A stretch of DNA of 64,000 nucleotides, from positions 512,207,034 to 512,271,033 of the forward strand of contig NC_081415.1 in the NCBI RefSeq assembly GCF_030272615.1, read 5' to 3'. This DNA comes from Cryptomeria japonica (taxonomy: Eukaryota > Streptophyta > Pinopsida > Cupressales > Cupressaceae). Of this stretch, positions 23,899-37,100 are shown piece after piece (the first letter of the stretch is position 1; each line of letters starts with the position of its first letter). The notes beneath the pieces are model-generated. The model did not search any database. It saw nothing but the letters and a program-made list of their open reading frames with translations, and was not told the origin of the DNA. The position numbers and the translations under genes were made by a program.

Positions 23899-26800
23899 TG
23901 TTATCACTATTTAAAAAATTGGGTATTCTTGTCCCACATTTGGCTAGAAGTCTGAGAAAATGTGTTTACCATGGCCTTGTCACCTCTGAGTTTCTTGGGT
24001 CACATAAGGGTTTATGGTTTTTGTGATTAACTTTTCCTATGTTTGAACAAAAAACCCTTATGTTCTATTTTAGTGTTACTTTCGCCACTTAAGGAAGGGT
24101 TAGTTCATTGTTAAAAGTGTTCCCCCATTGGTTTGCCCTAGGTGGTCTTTCAAATATTTTCAAAATCTGTGCGCCTTTACCTTTATCTTGTTTTAATGTT
24201 TGTCGGGCCCCTTAATTATTGTGTAACTCATTGTTAATCTTGTGGTTGTCGTTCTTTCGCTAAGAAAAGATGCTAGCAAGTTAATGTTCGCGAAGTAGTG
24301 AAAAGGCTCGGCAGGCCTGACCAGATGGATTGACCAACAGATTAAAGGACTACATCTTGCTTTAAATCCTACGGCTCTCATTGATTTGCTAGCCCAAGAT
24401 GCACGTGGCCTAAATTCTATGAAATAGCGAAAGACTTGGCGGGTCCCAGAGGCGAGCGGATTCTTTGGTTAAAGGATGATCGGTTCAAAAAAGATCAACG
24501 GCTAACGTTTGTTCGCGGTCGAAAGGTGCATGTGTTCTACATTTGACGAAGTAGCGAAAAGGGTGGTGGGCCCAAAGGGACAGGTAGGTCATAAAGTTAA
24601 AGGCTGATTAAGTATGATTTGATTGGAGGATTGTCATGCTTTCGTAGCCGCAAGTCAAATGGAGATTAGTGATCGCGAAATGGTGAAAGACAGGTGGCAG
24701 GTCTGATGGCAGTCTAGTTGTAGGTCTGGGTGGTGATGACAAAGCAGTGACATGGAGCTTAGGTGGCGGTTCGTGGTGGGCCCGATGGTTTTTATAAAAG
24801 TTCCTATTTGATGAGACCTATAGACTGCTCACCAAAGAAGAAATTCCACCGAAAGACTGAGACCAGACTGCTGAGGTGGTAGACACATGGTAGGATAGAT
24901 GGTTTGTTCCATGGAGTGTAATGGTGACCTGTCAAGTGCACGTGGCTCTAAAGGGTAATTGAGGGCCTACCTTGGTTCAACTGACAATTATGTGGGGAAT
25001 AGTAAAGTAAAGCACGTGGCGGTTTCAGATTGGAACCTGATGGAACTTCTTGAGCAAATGGCTGACTACCATGTGGCATTTGTTAACCAGTGACGAGATG
25101 AGGAAAGTGGTCTCCGAGTTAAAGGGCCCACTTGAAAGGTCTAAAGCATGTTAAAAGGTATTCATTTTATGGTCGATCTAATGGTTGTCATTGTTTCATA
25201 GCCCGAAGATGCCTGCAGCTTAGTCTCTACGAAATGGCGAAAATCGTTAGCCGTCAAGGTAATACGCGGTTAGTTAATAAGACCGACAGTCGTTGTTGGA
25301 GATAAAGATCGAGCAGGTAGATCATGATCTAATGGCCAACATTGATTCATGAAGGAAAATTGCACAAATTTTAAGGCCCGTGAAATAGCGAAAAGAAGGT
25401 AGGGCCCATCACTAACACAGAGAGACCGGATGGAGTAAAAATAGTGTAGATTCCAATGATCCAATGGTTATCGTTGCTTCTCGAAAGAAAAGTGTGGAGG
25501 TTTTAAGATTTGTGAAATAGTGAAACAACGAAGTAGGGGAAATAATCAGAAAACTCATGATCCATTGGAGCCCATTTTTGAATTCGATTTGTGAATTCAA
25601 TTCTGAGGTGAATGCTAAAGCATGCAGAATTAATTTCTGAAATTTAATGCTAACCTGCTGTATTAGGGTCCACATCAACTTGAATGTTGGCATCATTTCA
25701 ACGAGTCTGTTGTAGAGGAATCAGTGCATAGCATTTTTCTTCAAGCGAAATAATAGGTTTTTTGTGCTTTTTTCTTGATAATTGTAGTCTAAAAGTCGGT
25801 GATTACTTTGTGGATTGTTTCATTTAAGGTCTATGCAAATCTCAATTGACATAGTTATATTATCAAGATGGCACCAAGAAGAGAATTAACTAGAAAAGTA
25901 AATTACCAGGATAGGAATATTTGTGATGATTTTTTGGAGCAGTTAACTATGTCAACAAATGCTAGGGCCAAGGCTAAAGAATTGGTACCAAAGAACCCTC
26001 ATCGAAGAATTGGGGATGGCTTATATGACAAAGGTAACTAGTTGAGGGATCCACAAATAGGAATGTCTAATTTAGGACTGTTCAAGGTAGGTTTTGGTTA
26101 GAGAAATTCCCTTGGCCCCTTAAATAGTATCTAGGAATTGGATGTGGGGAAGCTTGTGGTCCCTGGTGTATTCATGGATGTAGATTTGTTAACTCTGATT
26201 GCACAAAACTATGACCTTGTTGCTAGATGTATCAGAAGTGTGAACAGATCACCCCTGGTCGAAATAAATGATGATGAATTCAGAAGTGTTTTTAAGCTCA
26301 GTGAAGCTTCAAATCTATTAGAACCTATTGATTTTTAATCAGTAGCCTAGGTCTATAATGTGCAGAGAGATCACCTTAGGAGTGGCCCATTGAAAGAGTT
26401 CTTTGTTAAGATAGGAGGGTTAACTATTGTAGGCCTTGGTACCATGGAACCCTTCTCCCTGAATCTGTTTACTTTGAGAGCTAAGGGCATGTATTGGGAA
26501 CTTTGTCAAATTTTTGGAGAAGATGCTGAGCAAAACATGCCAACCCATTACATGCTGATGATTGCACAAATTCTAAACCCCTCTTTGGCAATAACTTTTG
26601 ATTATTCTCCCTACCTCACTGAAGAAATTCATGCAAGTCTAGTAGGGATAAAAAATGGTAAGGTGGATAGGCCATTTGGATGTTATTCTCTTCTAATGCA
26701 CATGTTTTTGTTCAAGGGTGCTGACTATTTTGCAAAAGAAATGGATTTGGTTAAGGTGAAAGATAAGGAAGAGATGCCTATTCAACTTTGGAGTACTGTT

Positions 26801-29800
26801 TTGTCTTGGGATAGAGAGGATGCTAGCCTTTTAAATTTTGACAGATGCTTTGCATTTAAGATTAGGGTTATTTTGTGCACAGAAAACCCTAGGATCCCTA
26901 AGGCTCTCTTGGAATTCCTCAGGCCTAAAGAGTTTGACGAGGGTATTAAAATTGTTCATAATTGGGAAGACATGTATTTATACCCTATTTCTATTGTTTT
27001 CAAAGTGTATGGTTTCAGAGGTACTCCATATTTCTTGCCTTATCAAGTCCCACTAAAGGTAGGAATTGTTGAAGTCCTAAGACAAATTGGAGGTGTACAA
27101 GAGGGAGAGCTGACAAATAGGGGTAAAGGGAATATTTTCCCAACCATAACCGTGGCTCATCATTTTGTGATTACTAAAGGTGGCTGAAATTATTTGAAGA
27201 ATTCTTTAAGCCATATATGTTGTCAACTGCAGTTTCAAGATGTGCAGACCCTGAGGACTTCTTCAGTGGAATGTTTAGAAAAAGAGAAGTTTGTAAAGGT
27301 AGGCCTCACCAATTTTAGTTCCCTGAAGATCTAATCAGAAATGAATTCAGTTTGGATGAGCAAGAATTAAGAAAAGAGAAGTGGGTTGCATATAAAAGGG
27401 CTCTTGATTTCATTCATTTGTTTCATAAAAGTTATGACCCTCTCTCTAGTTTCAATCCCTTTGAGGAAAAACTAAAATTCTTAATTCTTTATTTTGAAGA
27501 CCTCATGCAAACCTTGAAACCAAAAAGGTAGGTTATAATGCAAAATGATCCTGATAGGGTTAAATTGGTCCTAGCTAAGCCTACCTTTGCTAAGGCTATC
27601 CCACCTGGAGATTATGTGATGCATAAGAAATCAAAGTATAGTGTGATGATGCCAGTGATAGTTGAGCCTTCCACTTCAAGACAGAAAAGAGCAATAGAAG
27701 ATGTCATTGACATCCAAGATTACCCTAAAAGGAAAAGAGTGGGGAAGGAAGTGCAATTTGGTTAACCTCTCTATTCTCCCTCTCAATCCGCTATCCACAT
27801 AGGAGATGAGCAAGTGGTGGCCGAACAATTGTTACAGTTAGGGAGTCTCGAGGAGATTGCCTACACATATGAGGAGACACAAGAGGGGATGTGAGAAGAG
27901 CCACGTAGTGCTGAAATGAACTTGACTGATGGTGAGCTAAAAGGCAAAGAGTTAGACCTTACTGTCAAGCAATCTAGTGAGGAATTCCTGGCTAACAAAT
28001 TTTTTGTTACAATAGGGGCTTTCATGCAATTTGTGTGGAAGCAAAATATGGAACAATTCAAAGCCAGATGTGAGAAAACGAAGAGTGAAAAGGCCTCACA
28101 GAGATGTAACTCAAGTGGAAGAATAGGTAAAGCAAGAAATGATTGAAGAGTTTAAGACCATTACTCCTGAAAAAGGAAGAGAGATGGTGTCTAAGGCTGG
28201 TGTTTTAATCTTCCCTAAATGGGATATAGCTGATGCTCTAGCTCTTGAAGTAGTAAGGAAGGAAACTAAACCTATGGAAGGAGTGACCTTCAGCAAAGAT
28301 AATGCTGCTCTAGTCATGTGGTCACTGAATAAGGATGAGAATAAAAGGAGGAAAGGTGTATCAGATTCTAGTCTCCTAGGAGGCATGATTGTAAAAAGAG
28401 TCCAAGATACAGGGGTGGTGGAAGCTGCAAGCATAGTCTTGGAAACTACAAAGTTTAGTGTGGTAGTAGCAGAAAAGGAGGAAAAAGAAAAGGCTAATCT
28501 CCAATTAAAATTAGAAACCATCTTAAAGGCTTTTAACAAGGCCAAAGAAGGAGTAGCCAACATAGACAACATTATTGGTAGACTTCAAAGTCAGTTAGCA
28601 GGTCAGCACCATCCAGGTGAATCCTCTACTCTCATGATATCCTCCTCTCTAGAAAGACATCCACCTATAAGCCCTATCTATAATACCCCCCTTCTCCTAT
28701 GCCTTCTAGTTTCCAATCAGCCGAAATTGTTCAACATGAGTTGGAAAAGTTGAAACAGGCTCAAGCCTTGTTTGCTAGCAAGTATGAGGAAAAGGTAAGA
28801 GCTACAATTTTGAAGTTTTCTGATTCAGTTAGGCTCTCTATCATTCACATTTATATGAAGAGGATTCTGAATTATTTGACCAAATTAAGAGAGGATGAAA
28901 CCACCTTGGAACCAATTCATAATAAATGGATGCCTAGAGGTAAAGAATTAGAGCTCATGTGTTCATCCAATGTAGATGCAGAGGCAAATGATAATCTCAA
29001 GTCCACTAGTGAATTCATAAGACAAATGAATATATTCTCAGAGGAAAGGGAAGGTGTAAAAAGAAAGGCCCAACTATATAGAGAGGAATATTCTGATCAC
29101 AAATATGAACTATTTCCAGGGGGTTTTGCTGGTCCTTCTCAATTAAAAGAGGAGAAGGCATGGCTAGAACAGATGGACCACAAGTTGTCCCAAAGGGTTA
29201 ATGACATCATTAATAATGATGACACATCCTTATTTGTCAAAACAGTTGAAGAAATTGAAAAGGTGAAATCACACTATGGTTTCATGGAAACAGAAATTGG
29301 GAAATTAAGGGTCACATGGAAAAGGCTAGAAGGAATGAAGAAGAAAATTGTTAGCTTCTCTTGGCCGAGTGATGATGTGTTCCAAGAGTGGAATGACAAG
29401 TATATCGGGCAAAAGGAGGATATTTCAGAATAGGTAGAAGAGGTTGCAACAAAACAACAAATGAAAGAGGTCGTTGATATTGAAAAGGACTTGTAACCAT
29501 TTCTTGGAGAACATTGCGGTTTGTAAGAAACCTTTCTAGGAATGTTCGAAGCTTGTATGCATCCATGATGTTATAAATGGATACCAGGACTAGTGTAAAA
29601 AAGATTACAAGAATTTTGTAAAGAACCTCTGGCAAAATATATTTAGGACCTTTTTCTGGTTTTAAAGAGATTGCTCTATGTTATGTAATATTTTCAAAAA
29701 TAAATATGAATATACAGATCAAAGTTTTAGGCCTAAAATTTCTTTGTCTTTTGGTGTGCACTCTTTAGTTTGCTGGTTTGATTTGGATAATCTAGGGTTG

Positions 29801-30409
29801 TTCGAATGAGCATGGATTGTAAGGCAATCTTATAGATGTTATTTTTGGATTTTCTCTTTAGGAGAGGAATTAAATGTGCATGAAATACTTTTGTCAGCAA
29901 GTCTATTGTTTGTCGCTATGAATTTGATGAATTGTTTTAGTTGAATGGGAGAGGATCTATATATATGTTAGGCATGTATGGGATTCACAAAAGCTGAAAT
30001 GATGAGATGTATGTGAGTGTTCAGTTTTGAGAATTATTGTTTGATTTAGGTGACTTTGTGGCCTAGATAAGTCACTAGTATCAGATTGTAGGACTTCTTT
30101 CTATCTTTTCTTCAAGATCAATACTGAAAAATGAATACAAGTTTTTCCTTCAATGTTTCAGTTTCAATGAGGTGATGAAGTCCATAGGTTTTTTGGCACT
30201 AGTTTATTGTGGATCTTGAGTTTTAAGTGTGAAAATATTCACAAAAGGTATAGCCACCTGAACTTTGGATAAGTTCAAAGTGTAGAAGGTCTCAAAACCT
30301 TGTTATATGTTACTCTTGAGTTCAATTTCCCTAATCTTTTCATTTGCAGATAGAGTTGGTTTATTTCATACAGGAATGATAGAAGGGAAATCAAAATTTG
30401 AGACAAACA
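23899..30409 (+). repeat. 3' LTR of element C, 6511 bp
   Basis: It starts TGTTATCACTATTT and ends TTTGAGACAAACA, colinear with the 5' LTR. It keeps segments deleted from the 5' copy (about 26295-26495 and near 27500). It contains the same array of about 130-bp units and the same embedded ORF. The base after the LTR begins AATAACTTG, which rejoins the gag gene of element N. Confidence 0.9.
25868..29495 (+). pseudogene. LTR-embedded ORF of element C, 3' copy
   Basis: ATG 25868 to TAA 29493-29495, the fuller of the two C copies (about 1,200 codons). Intact runs are 26360-27187, 28139-28610 and 28699-29433. It carries LVEINDDEFRSVFKLS (26262), GCYSLLMHMFLFKG (26690), FKVYGFRGTPYFLPY (27000-27045), a KRKR segment (27725) and a C-terminal coiled coil (28500-29400). 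Stops and shifts occur (26336-26338, about 27185, 27763-27765, 27891). Where one LTR copy is broken the other often is not, so the ancestor was one long frame. This is what a real protein gene in the LTR would leave behind. Function unknown. Confidence 0.72.
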
Positions 30410-30414
30410 AATAA

Positions 30415-31402
30415 CTTGAAATATTTTTTTATAAATTCTATGCCCTCAGAGATAAGTTTCTTGATTCATAGACAAAGAGTTGCAACTTTGAATGATGTTA
30501 AATTAATTGTCGTTGAATTGGAGGATGACTTGATCACTGCGGGAAAATGGAAGAGAGAAGTAGAAGTCACCAATTCGCAATCATCTATTTCTTTAGACCC
30601 TATAATTCAGATATTGATGAATGATGTAATAATGCTCAAAAGATAGTTACCCAAGGCTAGTACATCTTATTCACAACCTTACCAAGACATACTAAGGAGG
30701 AATACAAATCAGTCTATGGGAATTGGGAATAAAGCCTTGCAACTACCTGCAACCCAAAAAAGATTGGTAATTGAAGCTCCACCACTAAAGGGGAATATGT
30801 GTGTTTTTCATCTCACTGATGAGCATGATGGTAATTATTATCTAGAGATGGTGCATTATGCATAGATGATTGGTTATAAAGAGGTTTCAAATGAACTAAG
30901 TAAAGAAGAATCTTTTAGGCAACCTGGTGACTTTGAAATCAACTTCCTGAAGTATGAGTCAGATTCAGAAAAAGGAGGTGATGTTTTGGTTACCTTGGAG
31001 GATCCTTCTTGTGTTGTACTGAGTAGAAATCAACAGAATGTAAAACCTCAATGTGCTCCCTCATCTTCTATTGTGAATTCTAAAGGTAAGCACATTGTTT
31101 CTAGTCTTCATAATAATGATTATAAGCCTCAATAATTCTAGTTGATGAAATATGTAGAGAGTGAAGGTTCATTTGATATTGTAGAGTTTTGTAAATTCTC
31201 TTAGATTCACATTACAGTAGCTGAATACCTTAAATTCAATCCCAAAGAACTTGATAAGCTAGTTAAGTTTGTAAAAGGAAATAATGCATCACAAGCTAAC
31301 ATGCTACAATAGTCACATAATGTTTCATTATCTTCCAAGGTGATGTGTCAATTCATCTTAATACTCACAAAGTTATTGCTGAAATAATAGCCCTTCAAAC
31401 TA
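30415..31402 (+). pseudogene. Element N gag, C-terminal part
   Basis: Begins right after the target duplication of element C and continues the interrupted gag (NLKYFFINSMPSEI, then RVATLNDVKLIVVELEDDL). This matches the end of the gag core seen in element C (LNTYYNAFDSKMAYIL...LRDAFRIAINME). Stops occur at 30644-30646, about 30863 and 31133-31135. A degenerate zinc knuckle (CVFHLTDEHDGN) lies near 30800. Confidence 0.75.
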
Positions 31403-31840
31403 ATGATACGTTATCTATTCTTGAATCAAAACCCGACCCTTTTTTATAAATTATTTCTCATAAATGGTCACAAATTAAACAATTGTATTATAGACTCAAG
31501 TGCCTCACATAATATTGTTCCATTTGTAGTAGCTAAGCCTTTGGGATTATCCTTAATAAAAACCTTTTGTAGATATTATTCAATGGGCTCCAAACAAATA
31601 CCCTTATTAGGACAACTCAAAGATGCTCAAGTGTTTCTTTTCGCTCATCCAAATAAAATAATTAAGTTGACCATTTTAATAGTTGATATCCCTGCAAGTT
31701 AAGACATGTTATTAAGTCAAAAAATTTGTAGAGACTTGGGCGACAAGATAAAGGTGGATTGGTCTCAAGCCACCATTCCCATAGGGAAACAACGAGTCAT
31801 TTTGCAGCTTGAACCCAAATCTAAGTTCACTATTTTTCCC
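31403..31840 (+). pseudogene. Element N aspartic protease
   Basis: Contains LFLINGHKLNNCIIDSSASHNIVP (about 31450-31522). This is the same D-S-S version of the retropepsin active site as in element C. A flap-like GLSLIKTF...YYSMGSKQIPLLGQLKDAQV segment and a C-terminal DMLLSQKICRDLGDKIKVDWSQATI segment (31705-31770) follow. An in-frame TAA sits at 31700-31702. RNase H follows in phase. Confidence 0.7.
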
Positions 31841-32450
31841 TCTGATGATCCAAAGGCTCAAATTTTTTACCATAAATGCCAATTTGGAACTAATATGATT
31901 TTATCTAATAATGAACCTGCAGAGAATTTTTCACAACCAGAGGCAAAGGAAAATCGATGGTTGATGGAATTTGATGGGAGTTGTGCAGCATCAGGCTCTC
32001 GTATCAGGTTAGTTCTCAATCCTCCCTCTTGTATACGCATCCCTTTTTTTTTTAAACTGGAATTCAAGAACACAAACAATACTGTTGAGTATGAAGCCTT
32101 GTTGTTGGGATTCTTGAAGCGAAAAAATTGGGACTAAGGCTTTAGCAAGTTAAGGGAGATGTAGAGTTGATTGTGAAATAGGTCAGAGAATTATTTAATG
32201 TTAATAATGAGAGATTGAAGTATTACCGAAATAGATTCTGGGATGAAATTGAAGGGTTTGATTCATTTTCTATTGAAGCCACTCTGAGAGAGAAAAAGTC
32301 TAAATCTAATTCATTAGTAGTATTGGCTTCTCTATTAATTCCTCTTCCTCAGTTTACAAATGATAACTATCGAGTAGAATTGATATACCAAGCTAGTGTA
32401 CCTGATTATTCTGAATTTCAGTAGGTCTTTGAGAATGACACACAAATCAA
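31841..32450 (+). pseudogene. Element N RNase H (additional type) after protease
   Basis: RNase H motifs are WLMEFDGSCAASGS (first Asp, 31962-32000), NTVEYEALLLGF (Glu, 32080), KGDVELIVK (Asp, 32155) and a decayed last motif, SNSLVVLAS, where ADxLA is expected (32308). A frameshift lies near 32110. The segment PKGLVYLNHFFDRHD after it (32580) corresponds to HRGLVELEGMFSYND just before RT in element C. This shows that N had the same protease-RNase H-RT order before RT was lost. Confidence 0.75.
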
Positions 32451-32579
32451 CAACTTCTTGCATTGTGTAGGAACATTCGCTACCACCTTCTTTGAAGGAT
32501 CAAATGCTGAATGTATGAAGTTTTCGTCGGAGAAGGGTCAAGAAATGAATGATGGGGTAATATAATGAAAAGGGAATAG

Positions 32580-33490
32580 AATTCCTAAAGGGTTGGTCTA
32601 TTTGAATCATTTTTTTGATCGTCATGATGCCTATAAGAATAGAAAAGATGAACAGATTCCTGTAGTCCAAGATGTTGGTGGTTATGAACACATACTAACA
32701 GCCACAGGTAATTTCACCAAATGGGTCGAACCTATTCCAGTATGGAAGACAACTTCTGAGGTTGTTTGTAATTTTCTTAAAGAAAACATTCTGGTTCGAT
32801 TTGGAGTTCCTCAGAAAATTGTGGCTAATAATGCAACCAAATTCTCTTCTATGAAGATTTCATTATTTTGTTATGATCATGGGATATCTCTTGCTCACTC
32901 GTCAGATTATTATCCTCAGGGTAATGGCCAAGCAGAGTCAAGTAATAAAAAAATGATAAATATTATGAAGAATTTGGTGAGTGAAAATTTCAAAGATTGA
33001 CACAAAAGACTATATGAAGATCTTTGGGTAGATCGCACATCTCCAAAAAGAGCTATAGGGATGTCACCTTTTAAACTAGTATGACATTGGAGCTCAAGTG
33101 TCACTTCCCTTAGAACTTGTAGCTTCAAATTTACAGACTGTTATTGAAGATGTATATTTTCAAGATTCTCTGGAGAAGTGGATTATGCATTTGATAAGGA
33201 TTGATGAAGAAAGGGATAAATTGGTTGATCGGATTACAAAACATCAAATGAGGGCCAAGAAACTATTTGACAGGAGAGCCTGGTCATGGAAATTCATGTT
33301 GGGGGATTAGGTTCTACTTTGGGACAAAAGAAGAGAACCAAAAGGTGCACATGCAAAGTTTGAATCATTATGGAAAGGATGTTTGCAATTCAAGAGGTAA
33401 AAGGCCCTAATTATTTCAAGTTAGCATATCGGGATGGTGTTGTTCTTCCCCTAACATACAATGGGCAGGATCTGAAATTATATCAATTGT
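32580..33490 (+). pseudogene. Element N integrase, N-terminally deleted
   Basis: The frame enters the DDE core directly (TATGNFTKWVEPIPV, 32698), with the zinc-binding part and the first catalytic Asp missing. The second catalytic position reads VANNATKFSS, Asn for Asp (about 32820-32850). The Glu motif NGQAESSNKK is kept (32922-32950). A stop at 32998-33000, a shift near 33080 and stops near 33310 and 33399 follow. The junction at about 32640 marks the deletion that removed RT, the second RNase H and the integrase N-terminus. Confidence 0.8.
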
Positions 33491-34171
33491 AAGTGGGAGT
33501 CCCCTACAAGTCTTGTACACAAATTTTGTTGTGTTTGGTTTGTTGTTTCAGTTCCACTTTTGTGTTTATTTGTTCCTTTTGATTTAAGACATTTACAAAA
33601 CTAGAGATCCTAAGGTTCATGTCTTGGTCCCTTGTTGTCCCAGTCCCCAGTCAGAGCCAATGTTAGCCCCCCTACCTTCATTAAAAACTTCAAACTCGGA
33701 GGTCTCCTTTTTGGTGTTATTTTCTCTTTCAATCATATATTTCCTATCTTTGAACCTGAGTCATTGAACCTTTTCAAAGTTCAAAGTTCAAAGTTCAAAA
33801 CGTGCTTTAAAATTTTTTCTTCATGGCTTTGTTTTATGGTAAAATGAGTGATTTGTTGCAATTTGTATTGAACTTGAATTCTTGAACTTTTTTGGTTCAA
33901 GGTTCAAGGTTCAAAGTCGGTGATACGTTGATTTTGTCTTTGCTCGTTAATTGTTCTTTGTTTTTTCACATAGTCAGTGTTATGTGTTGTTTTGTGTTAT
34001 TTCTCAAAATTGAACTTGAACCTTTGAACCTCTTGAATCTTGGTTGAAGGTTGAATGTTTGAATTCTCAAAGTTAGAAGTTCTATGTAGAATTGACACAT
34101 GCATCATGAAGTGAATGTGGCGGTGGGAAAAGAGAATATTTTGGGGATTCAAAAAGTTAGTTTATAAATTA
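33491..34171 (+). repeat. 3' untranslated part of N with a TTCAAAG repeat
   Basis: Non-coding DNA before the 3' LTR. It contains short runs and scattered copies of TTCAAAG/GGTTCAA and GAACCTTTGAA (33755-33800, 33890-33920, 34010-34080). A purine-rich GGTGGGAAAAGAGAA lies at about 34122-34136. This could be the polypurine tract, but it is some 35 bp from the LTR start. Confidence 0.5.
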
Positions 34172-37100
34172 TGACAAGAAATCATGATAATTCATGAGTC
34201 GTGTGATGGAATGATCCATAATTAAATGCATGTCAATTATATATCAAATTAAGCATTAGCTCACATGAAATTACTTAATTAGTACAACCAACTAAGTCTT
34301 GAGTGTGATTTTGTCTATTTTTATTGCAAAAACTAGCAATTCTTTCAAGAATTTCCTTAGTAGCCGTGCAAGTGAGGAAAATTGGAGGTACTGTATCTAC
34401 ACATAGTAGTTTTCTGAGAATTTATTGTTGAGATGAGGTTAGTTTTAATCATTCTCTCTTCTATTGTATTTACTTATTCTGGAAGCTAGCTATTGTTCAT
34501 TCCCCTTTGCTATGTATAAGAATAATTATATTTCAGTATTTGTTTGATTAAAATGAGAGGAGCCATTATGAGGCAAACTCTACCAAAATTGGGCCGCACT
34601 TTTTGCCTAGTTAGTTCACTCCTAGAGATGGGAGATACTTCATTAGCCCAGGTGGATCTCTCCGATTTTCTTGAGAGAGCCAAAAACCCAATTCAGAATT
34701 GAATGGTGGAGAGATTTGTGAAGAGTGGTTTTGTTGAGGCTATCATGGTTCCCATCATTGCACCATGCCCATAGTTAGTATTGGAATGTATGAATAGGTA
34801 ATGATGTGGAGCACAGGTGTATCAGGAATATTAATGGTGAAGTGTTATTAAAAATAGACAGGGAGACCATAATGGAAGATATGGGCATACCTCATAAGTA
34901 GCCATATGAGGACTAGACTATCGGCACTACATACTCCTTTTTTGAGAAGAAGAGTACTTATAAAAGTGTGATTGTCAAGAATTGGTTATTGAAGATACAA
35001 AAGGGGGGTCCAGGTTACCAAGGCTACTTACTAGAGAAAACTTCATAATAGAGGTGTGGGAAATTGTCATTTTGTTGAATAGGTTAAAAGAAAATGCCCA
35101 TGCCTTTTACTAGGAAGACTAGATGTACTTCTACATCCAAGTCATGCTCAATGAAATCTCTTGCCTAGATTGGGGGAAGGTAATTGTAGAAAAATTGCAT
35201 GAGAGTCTGAACTGGTTTGTGGGAATGAGTGGTTTCTTTATGTCTTCATATTTGTTTAATATTCTTTCTTGTACCCAAGATTTGAATGGCTTGAATCATG
35301 AACCCAAGATTGATGGAATAAGGGTATATGAATATTACGCTCACCTGGAAGAACAGAGATATGCAGAGATTTTTATGAGATGGAATGACGTTTTTGCAAG
35401 AAGATTGGTTTACGAATTACAATAAAACACAAATAAGAGGTTGACATTGGAAGCCATGGAATTTATTGTCATTTATGGTAGTTACTTTATCCAATTCCCT
35501 CAGTTCACTTATATTCGAGTTGGTGGCTTTAAGGGTGAACCTTTCAAGTTACCCAGGTTTCTGTTGATAGCTATATTTTAATTAAAGTTAGTCGACAACT
35601 AGTATATATTGACAAGAAATGTGCAGGGAAGTCTAGGGTGGTATTTCTTGTAGAACTTGGACACTATAGCTATGCATCAATTTCAAATGCCTTGAACCTT
35701 GAACTTGAACTCAAGAAGTTCAAATTGCAGTTGTATGTTGCTAGATATAAATTTGACAGTCGATGATTTGCTATAGAGAATTTAGATATTGATAATGGTT
35801 TTTGGCATGAACCTTGGTTGGAGGATTATTGGGAGAACTGTGCTAATGAGTTTGAAGTTAGAAAAAACATGTGGTCAAGGTTCGCAGTTCAACAAATTGT
35901 AACAATGGGCTTATCCATGAATGTTTCTGGGGTACAAGTAGATGGAGATGAGGAAGTAGTTGATCCTGAGCTCAATGAAAGGATGTAGGGACAACCTATT
36001 CCAAAAATTGATTGGAATAGGAAAGGAGATGATAGTACTTATGCCACAACTTTTAATGTGATTAGAAGAACAGAAAAATGGTTGAAAGCTCATCATTTTA
36101 GACAAATTCCTATACCTGCACCTAAGGATAAGAGAGTTGGTCAAACTCATATGACATCAAAAACATCTCTTCCTTCTTCTAACATTACTATTGATATTGC
36201 AGGTGATGAGAAACAGAGGACGGAGAAGGCCAAAATTGAAAATTTAGGAGGGTCTTCTTTGCGTTCCGCCTTTGCCCATTTTACCAAATCACTTAATAGG
36301 AAAAGCTATTAGAAAACCCTTGAAAGTTCATTGGTAGTAGACTTGGATCTTGAGGAAGAAATTCAAGAAGTAAAGGATGCTCATATGCAAGATCAACCCA
36401 TAACAGATGCTGCAGAAAATGGAAAGGAAATCCAGCAACCTAAGGAATTTGGGAATTCCATGGTTGTTATCACCATTAACCAACAATCACCATTACTAAG
36501 GGAAACATCCACCATTCCTAAGTGGGTGAGTGCTTCCATTACTAAGAAGAGGAATTTAATTCCTATTTAAATCCCAATGGAGGATATGGTGAGTAGTGTT
36601 TGGGAAGAAATTCAAAGTCAAAGAGACTTAAAACAAAAACCATGATCGATGTGGATGAGAAAATGAGACATTGGGTTGCAGAAGTGACTAGACCCCCAAC
36701 ACATAAGGAGGTCAAGAATATCACTAAGAAAGATTTTATCATTGAAACAATTGATCTAGGGGAAACTTCCTAGGCCGTTGATGCTAAACATTTGGAGACT
36801 TCAACCAAAAGGATCTTGACTAGGACTTGGAAGGATGAAAAAGAAAAAAATAAGATGAAGCAGATTATAAAGAAAATGGGTCAATATATCAATGCTATCC
36901 AAAATCCAAATCCCCAACCACTTTCCCAAGTTTCTTTGTCGTTTGATCCAAAATAACCCATGAACCAGAAGTTACTTGATTAGGTTCAAAGGAGCCGGAT
37001 GATTACAAATGTCTTTAGTGAATAGTTGAATCAATCACACAATAGGGAACTAGCTATATTTCTGATTTGGTCAAGGTGTTCGAGATTGCAGAGTCTATGG

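Larger units (their letters stand above)
10457..30409 (+). mobile_element. Element C: complete Tat/Ogre-like gypsy element nested in N
   Basis: A 19.95-kb unit with a 5' LTR (10457-16770), PBS (16775 on), gag, protease, RNase H, RT, degenerate RNase H, integrase and a 3' LTR (23899-30409). Flanking 5-mers are GATAA (10452-10456) and AATAA (30410-30414), a target duplication with one change. The target is the gag gene of element N. LTRs over 6 kb, a PBS of the TGGCGACTC type and two RNase H domains point to the Tat/Ogre lineage of Ty3/gypsy. All genes carry stops or frameshifts, so the copy is dead. Confidence 0.9.

Noticed and set aside
10457-30409. Alternative view of the 6.4-kb repeats as a segmental duplication holding two separate elements
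   Set aside because: TG/CA-type ends, a PBS right after the first copy, gag-pol between the copies, the near-perfect target duplication and the restored gag frame of N all fit LTRs of one element.
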